From the NCBI GenBank assembly GCA_944474755.1, contig OX104117.1, positions 76,050,926 to 76,114,925 on the forward strand: a stretch of 64,000 nt of DNA, read 5' to 3'. Positions 60,499-64,000 of this stretch are shown here, one piece after another. Position 1 is the stretch's first letter. Each line of letters starts with the position of its first letter. Under the pieces are notes generated by a model, which was not told the DNA's origin, searched no databases, and was given only the letters and a program-made list of their open reading frames with translations. Made by a program: the position numbers and the translations under genes. This DNA is from Limnoperna fortunei. Lineage: Eukaryota; Mollusca; Bivalvia; Mytilida; Modiolidae.

Positions 60499-61396
60499 AA
60501 GGAGCATGTGAATTTCATGTCCAACTTTTTTCCATGCCAATTACATTTTAATGGTGAGATCAACCGCAGCGCGGAACACTTGTATCAAATATTAAAGCAT
60601 TCTATACCGAATCCATGCCAGATTGCCGAATCCCTATTTGCTGACTCCCAACTTGCAGAGTCCAATTGGCCGATTCCCAAATTGCCGAATAAAACAAATT
60701 ATCCTAAAAAAATTTTCTTTTAGGAACTACTTACAACTTATCAGAAAAAAGTTTTTAATTGACACGTAATCTACAGAGGAAATAGTCGATTTGTAAAATT
60801 TTTTAGTGTTTTTGTGAAAATTTAATAGTTGCTTTGTTATAAATCTGTGGCTTAAAATGTTAATTAATGAAATAAATTATAGTTCTATCTAAATGTTTAG
60901 TTTATTATTTAAAGTTACGAACAAAGTAAAAAATAACATATACACGAAACAATACAGATCAGGGTGCCGTTTCATTTAAATTGCATGGTATAACGAGCAC
61001 GTTAATTATCGATAGCTTTATGAAACGGCACCCTGGAGTCACTGTGTCTGGAGAAAGCGCCACGTGCATGTCAAAGAGACAACAACATAAATAATCTCGT
61101 TTCATTGGCATTGAGTTGATATGTAGTGTTAAACACGTAAAAAATGTCAAAAACAACATAAATACAATAAAAAAAAAATTTCTTAAACCATTAATAACAT
61201 ATAACTTTTGATTGTCGGTAGTTTGGGAATCGGCTAACTGGAATCAGCAATCTGGGATGATACCACTCTACCACAAGCAAGCAGTCCTTGCAGCTGAAAT
61301 AATACAAGCGAAGGATGCCAAGATGGCGAAAGCAATAGGCAAGATAATTCAGACAAGTCAGTCTTGGGAAGACGTAAAGCCCACAATTGTGGCATA
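60499..61396 (+). pseudogene. NADAR-domain (YbiA-like) gene fragment split by an insertion
   Basis: 60499-60608 encodes the start of a NADAR fold: MSNFFPCQLHFNG then SAEHLYQILKH, matching the family pattern LSNFYPC...G..Y.SSEH.YQ..K. After the inserted element, 61266-61396 resumes with KQAVLAAEIIQAKDAKMAKA and IGKIIQTSQSWEDVKPTI, matching A..I..A.....AK..G..I.....W, and stops at TAG 61394-61396. The usual C-terminal half (the ATG..L.E.....WG part) is missing and no upstream start is clear (TAA at 60496). NADAR proteins act on ADP-ribose or riboflavin-pathway N-glycosides; this copy is very probably non-functional. Confidence 0.7.
60609..61264. mobile_element. about 655-bp element with terminal inverted repeats, inserted in the NADAR ORF
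   Basis: The left end CCAGATTGCCGAATCC...GGCCGATTCCCAAATTGCCG pairs with the right end TTTGGGAATCGGCTAACTGG to CAATCTGG. The left end carries extra copies of a 16-bp motif (TTGCCGAATCCC-like). CTATACC and CTCTACC flank the ends and may be a worn target duplication. No coding capacity between the ends. Confidence 0.65.
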
Positions 61397-62039
61397 GATC
61401 TTAAAATATGTCCAGTGCCAACATTTTAGATACACTACAACAGCTCGGGGTACGTATGCCATAACGTAAGCGACCAGTTCTTGGGCAGGGGACATAGGGG
61501 TAATGGACAGAATGAATTTTGTTTACGTTTTGTAATGTTTGTAACTTTTTTTTTCAAGACGAATATATGTATAAATTGTGTCTTGTGTTTTGTTCTAGAA
61601 TGTATTATCTCCAGCTTTTCTATTGTTCCTTATTTAGAACACCCCAGACCTTTTTTATTTCATAACACAGTATACATAGAGATCCCAACAAAAACAACAG
61701 GTAGTTGAATTTTATTGGTCTCTGTTTACATATATTCATAAACACAAAATTACAACTCTTTCAATCTACATAGACTGAATTGTATAAAATTAGTTTGACA
61801 ATAAGATATATGTCTCTGCAGTCTTCTGTTTTGTCTTTTTATGATAATAGGCAGTTTCTTATTGAAATTGATGAAACTTTGTTAAGTTGTCCATTCTGAA
61901 AGAAATAAAATAAAAATAAAACATAAATAAACAAACTAAAATAAATTATATATTAATTTAATTCATTTATTCTTATTCAAAATAATTTTTATGTATCAAA
62001 TTGTGTATTATAGGATCAATTTTTAATATATTTTATACC
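61397..62039. other. no gene recognised
   Basis: Downstream flank of the NADAR fragment, AT-rich. Confidence 0.4.
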
Positions 62040-62320
62040 TACCTACAGTATTTCTACCTACAGTACTTAAGTGCTTTTATTGCAATTAATTGGAGTGCTC
62101 TCCCCTAGCTATTTGACCTCATATAGACGTATCTTGCGGTTACAAAAATCGATTCTGTGAGATAAAGCATAATTATTTTTTCACAAATATTGCATTATTA
62201 CCATAATATATAGTAATATCTATCATTTCTGAGGGGTTTTCACCATATATATAGGGGTTTTTACACTATTCCACGGGGTTTTTACACTTTTTGGGGTTTT
62301 TTTACACTTTCGATGTACCG
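62040..62320. repeat. right arm of the long inverted repeat
   Basis: This is the reverse complement of 52725-52921 plus 54886-54968, without the extra 1.96 kb. It carries the GGGGTTTTTACAC repeats. Confidence 0.8.
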
Positions 62321-62887
62321 GACTAATTTGTAATCAACATGCGTGATAAGTTTGTTTCGGGACGTTTTTATAGGCTATGTAGTATCCTAATATATACGTA
62401 CACTTGGTCCATTGCCATTTCGGCAATACTTTAATAATTGACCCATTTCCAGTTTTACATGATTTATCTCCCTTTTTACGTCCAGTTAAAAAAACTACGG
62501 CTATCATCACTAAAAGACTATGGACGGCATAGTATATAGAATGGCCCTTTGACCTAGGTCATGGACAAAACAAAGTATGGCTGAAATGTTCAGATACCAT
62601 TACAACATTATCTTTATATTTTATTTTGACTTGATACAGGGGGACATATAACAATTTGAGTTGGAGAAGATGATAAATTGAAGCAATAAAGGCTGTGTCT
62701 GGGATAAACGTAAAATGACACATGCTCCTGCATTCTCATGTTTATCTTAACTTAAGAATAAAAAAATAGATTGTTAAGCATAACAAAAGTTGCAGATTTC
62801 AATTCCAACTAAGAAATTAGTCAGTATTAATTATGGATGGGTATCATCAATTTCCACACAAAGGATTATGAGTACCCTATGTCAGCC
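62321..62887. other. no gene recognised; possible upstream region of PRPF31
   Basis: The PRPF31 5'UTR first exon and promoter may lie here or nearby, but I cannot place them. Confidence 0.3.
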
Positions 62888-63325
62888 ACCATCACACTGC
62901 CGCACTTTGATTGATGCCATGAGAGATAATGGTATCATACAGCACTAGTCAGTAGTAGGTGTATCACCCTGCCACACATTGATTGATGCCATGAGAGATA
63001 ATTGTATCATACAGCCCTAGTCAGTAGTAGGTGTATCACCCTGCCACACATTGATTGATGCCATGAGAGATAATGGTATCATACAGCACTAGTCAGTAGT
63101 AGGTGTATCACCCTGCCACACATTGATTGATGCCATGAGAGATAATTGTATCATACAGCCCTAGTCAGTAGTAGGTGTATCACCCTGCCACACATTGATT
63201 GATGCCATGAGAGATAATGGTATCATACAGCACTAGTCAGTAGTAGGTGTATCACCCTGCCACACATTGATTGATGCCATGAGAGATAATGGTATCATAC
63301 AGCACTAGTCAGTAGTAGGTGTATC
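62888..63325. repeat. 72-bp tandem repeat, about 6 copies
   Basis: The unit is GTGTATCACCCTGCCACACA, TTGATTGATGCCATGAGAGA, TAATGGTATCATACAGCACT, AGTCAGTAGTAG. Two variants (TAATGG...GCACT and TAATTG...GCCCT) occur in the order A B A B A A. Confidence 0.95.
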
Positions 63326-63547
63326 CAATCATGTACTGTACTGAATTCAAAAATTACGAAAACACAAAAACTGTAGCTAAAAGACAGACTGCAAATTATC
63401 CAATGCAATGGGTTGTTGCATCATTGATATGAAATAAGTTGTTATATTTTTTGGATAAGAAGTAGTAACAATGTCATTTGGATGATATTTTTGTTTTAAT
63501 CTATACAAACAATAGAATCTAATTTTTATTATTCATCCTGTTTTCAG

Positions 63548-63748
63548 TTTGTATTAAACGCATAATATACCATGTCGCTAGCAGATGAACTTTTAGCTGA
63601 TTATGAAGAGGCAGGCGGAGAAGTAATTGAAGATGAGGCTGATGCTGAGATGACAGAGGTTGCCGATGTGGCAGAGATCTCAGCAGAAGTGGATTATTCA
63701 TCTAAAGATTCAGTCCGTTCAGTTGCTAAATTGAGAGATAGCAGTAAG
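63548..63748 (+). CDS. PRPF31: PRPF31 first coding exon (U4/U6 snRNP protein Prp31), gene continues past window
   Basis: The coding part is 63572-63748, 59 codons, starting MSLADELLADYEEAG and ending DSVRSVAKLRDSSK before AAG/GTAAGT. The start MSLADELLADxEEA, the acidic stretch and the DSV.(S/T).AKL.DS block are characteristic of Prp31 N-termini. The protein binds U4 snRNA with 15.5K and bridges U4/U6 and U5 in the tri-snRNP during spliceosome assembly in the nucleus. The exon begins after a strong acceptor (CATCCTGTTTTCAG before 63548), so 24 nt of 5'UTR lie in this exon and a UTR exon lies upstream. The Nop domain and later exons are outside the window. Reading through the donor gives a stop at 63838. 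Confidence 0.92.
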
Positions 63749-64000
63749 GTAAGTGTATTTTATTCAGAGTTCATGGCAGTATGTAACAGACTACATCCAG
63801 TACAAGCCGAACTCTCACTAGTCAAAGTTAATAGTTGAATTTAATGCAGGTTTGTTATTGACTGGTACATGTACATATATAGGTTTGATTGTAGCCAATC
63901 AAAAAAGTGACTTCTAGCCTGGAAATTTCCTAGGTAAGTTTGTCAGGGTTTCATGGACAAATGTGTGGACAAAGAAAGCCTGACTTGTGAGGATGCTATC
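63749..64000 (+). other. PRPF31 first coding intron (partial)
   Basis: It starts GTAAGTGTATT; no second exon was seen before the window ends. Confidence 0.7.

Noticed and set aside
52725..62320. Maverick/Polinton element (long inverted termini, 9.6 kb)
   Set aside because: No polymerase, integrase, ATPase, protease or capsid-like gene was seen between the arms.

Overview
The window is AT-rich animal nuclear DNA: spliced genes with GT/AG introns, non-LTR retrotransposon remains, tRNA-derived SINEs, minisatellites and foldback elements. The SINE family, the repeat with terminal hairpins plus a 165-bp internal tandem core, and the non-LTR types together suggest a bivalve mollusc, perhaps a mussel. 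That is inference from repeat style; no species marker is present.

Two host genes can be supported. (1) 3108-27967 (+): nine exons whose phases and splice sites join into one 893-codon reading frame. It starts with an extended PHD (ePHD, PHF6/PHF11/G2E3-type) zinc module, continues with a long acidic Ser-rich linker carrying a SUMO-interaction-like motif and basic patches, and ends in about 400 residues I do not recognise. Exon 7 has a diverged partial duplicate just upstream. Introns 1, 5 and 6 hold four minisatellites and a MITE with a perfect 9-bp target duplication. (2) 63548 to the window end (+): the first coding exon of PRPF31 (U4/U6 snRNP protein Prp31), preceded by the acceptor of a 5'UTR intron; the gene runs off the window.

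The 28-63.5 kb interval is mostly mobile DNA. 28.3-34.7 kb holds two copies of a hairpin-ended, Helentron/pearl-like repeat and two copies of a second repeat, each family nested in the other. 35.4-39.4 kb holds a SINE with a perfect 17-bp target duplication and a decayed PHD-EN-RT non-LTR element. 41.2-42.3 kb is a 27-bp minisatellite. 42.8-44.7 kb and 49.7-52.4 kb hold further RT fragments, the latter pair joined tail to tail. 52.7-62.3 kb is bracketed by an inverted repeat and encloses a hAT-like element built around a 1.26-kb palindrome, a SINE, and a NADAR-domain ORF split by a small terminal-inverted-repeat element. A 72-bp tandem repeat lies just upstream of PRPF31.

No bacterial-type operons, CRISPR arrays, rRNA or functional tRNA genes were seen. 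Exon calls are by eye from splice motifs and frame; there is no transcript evidence.
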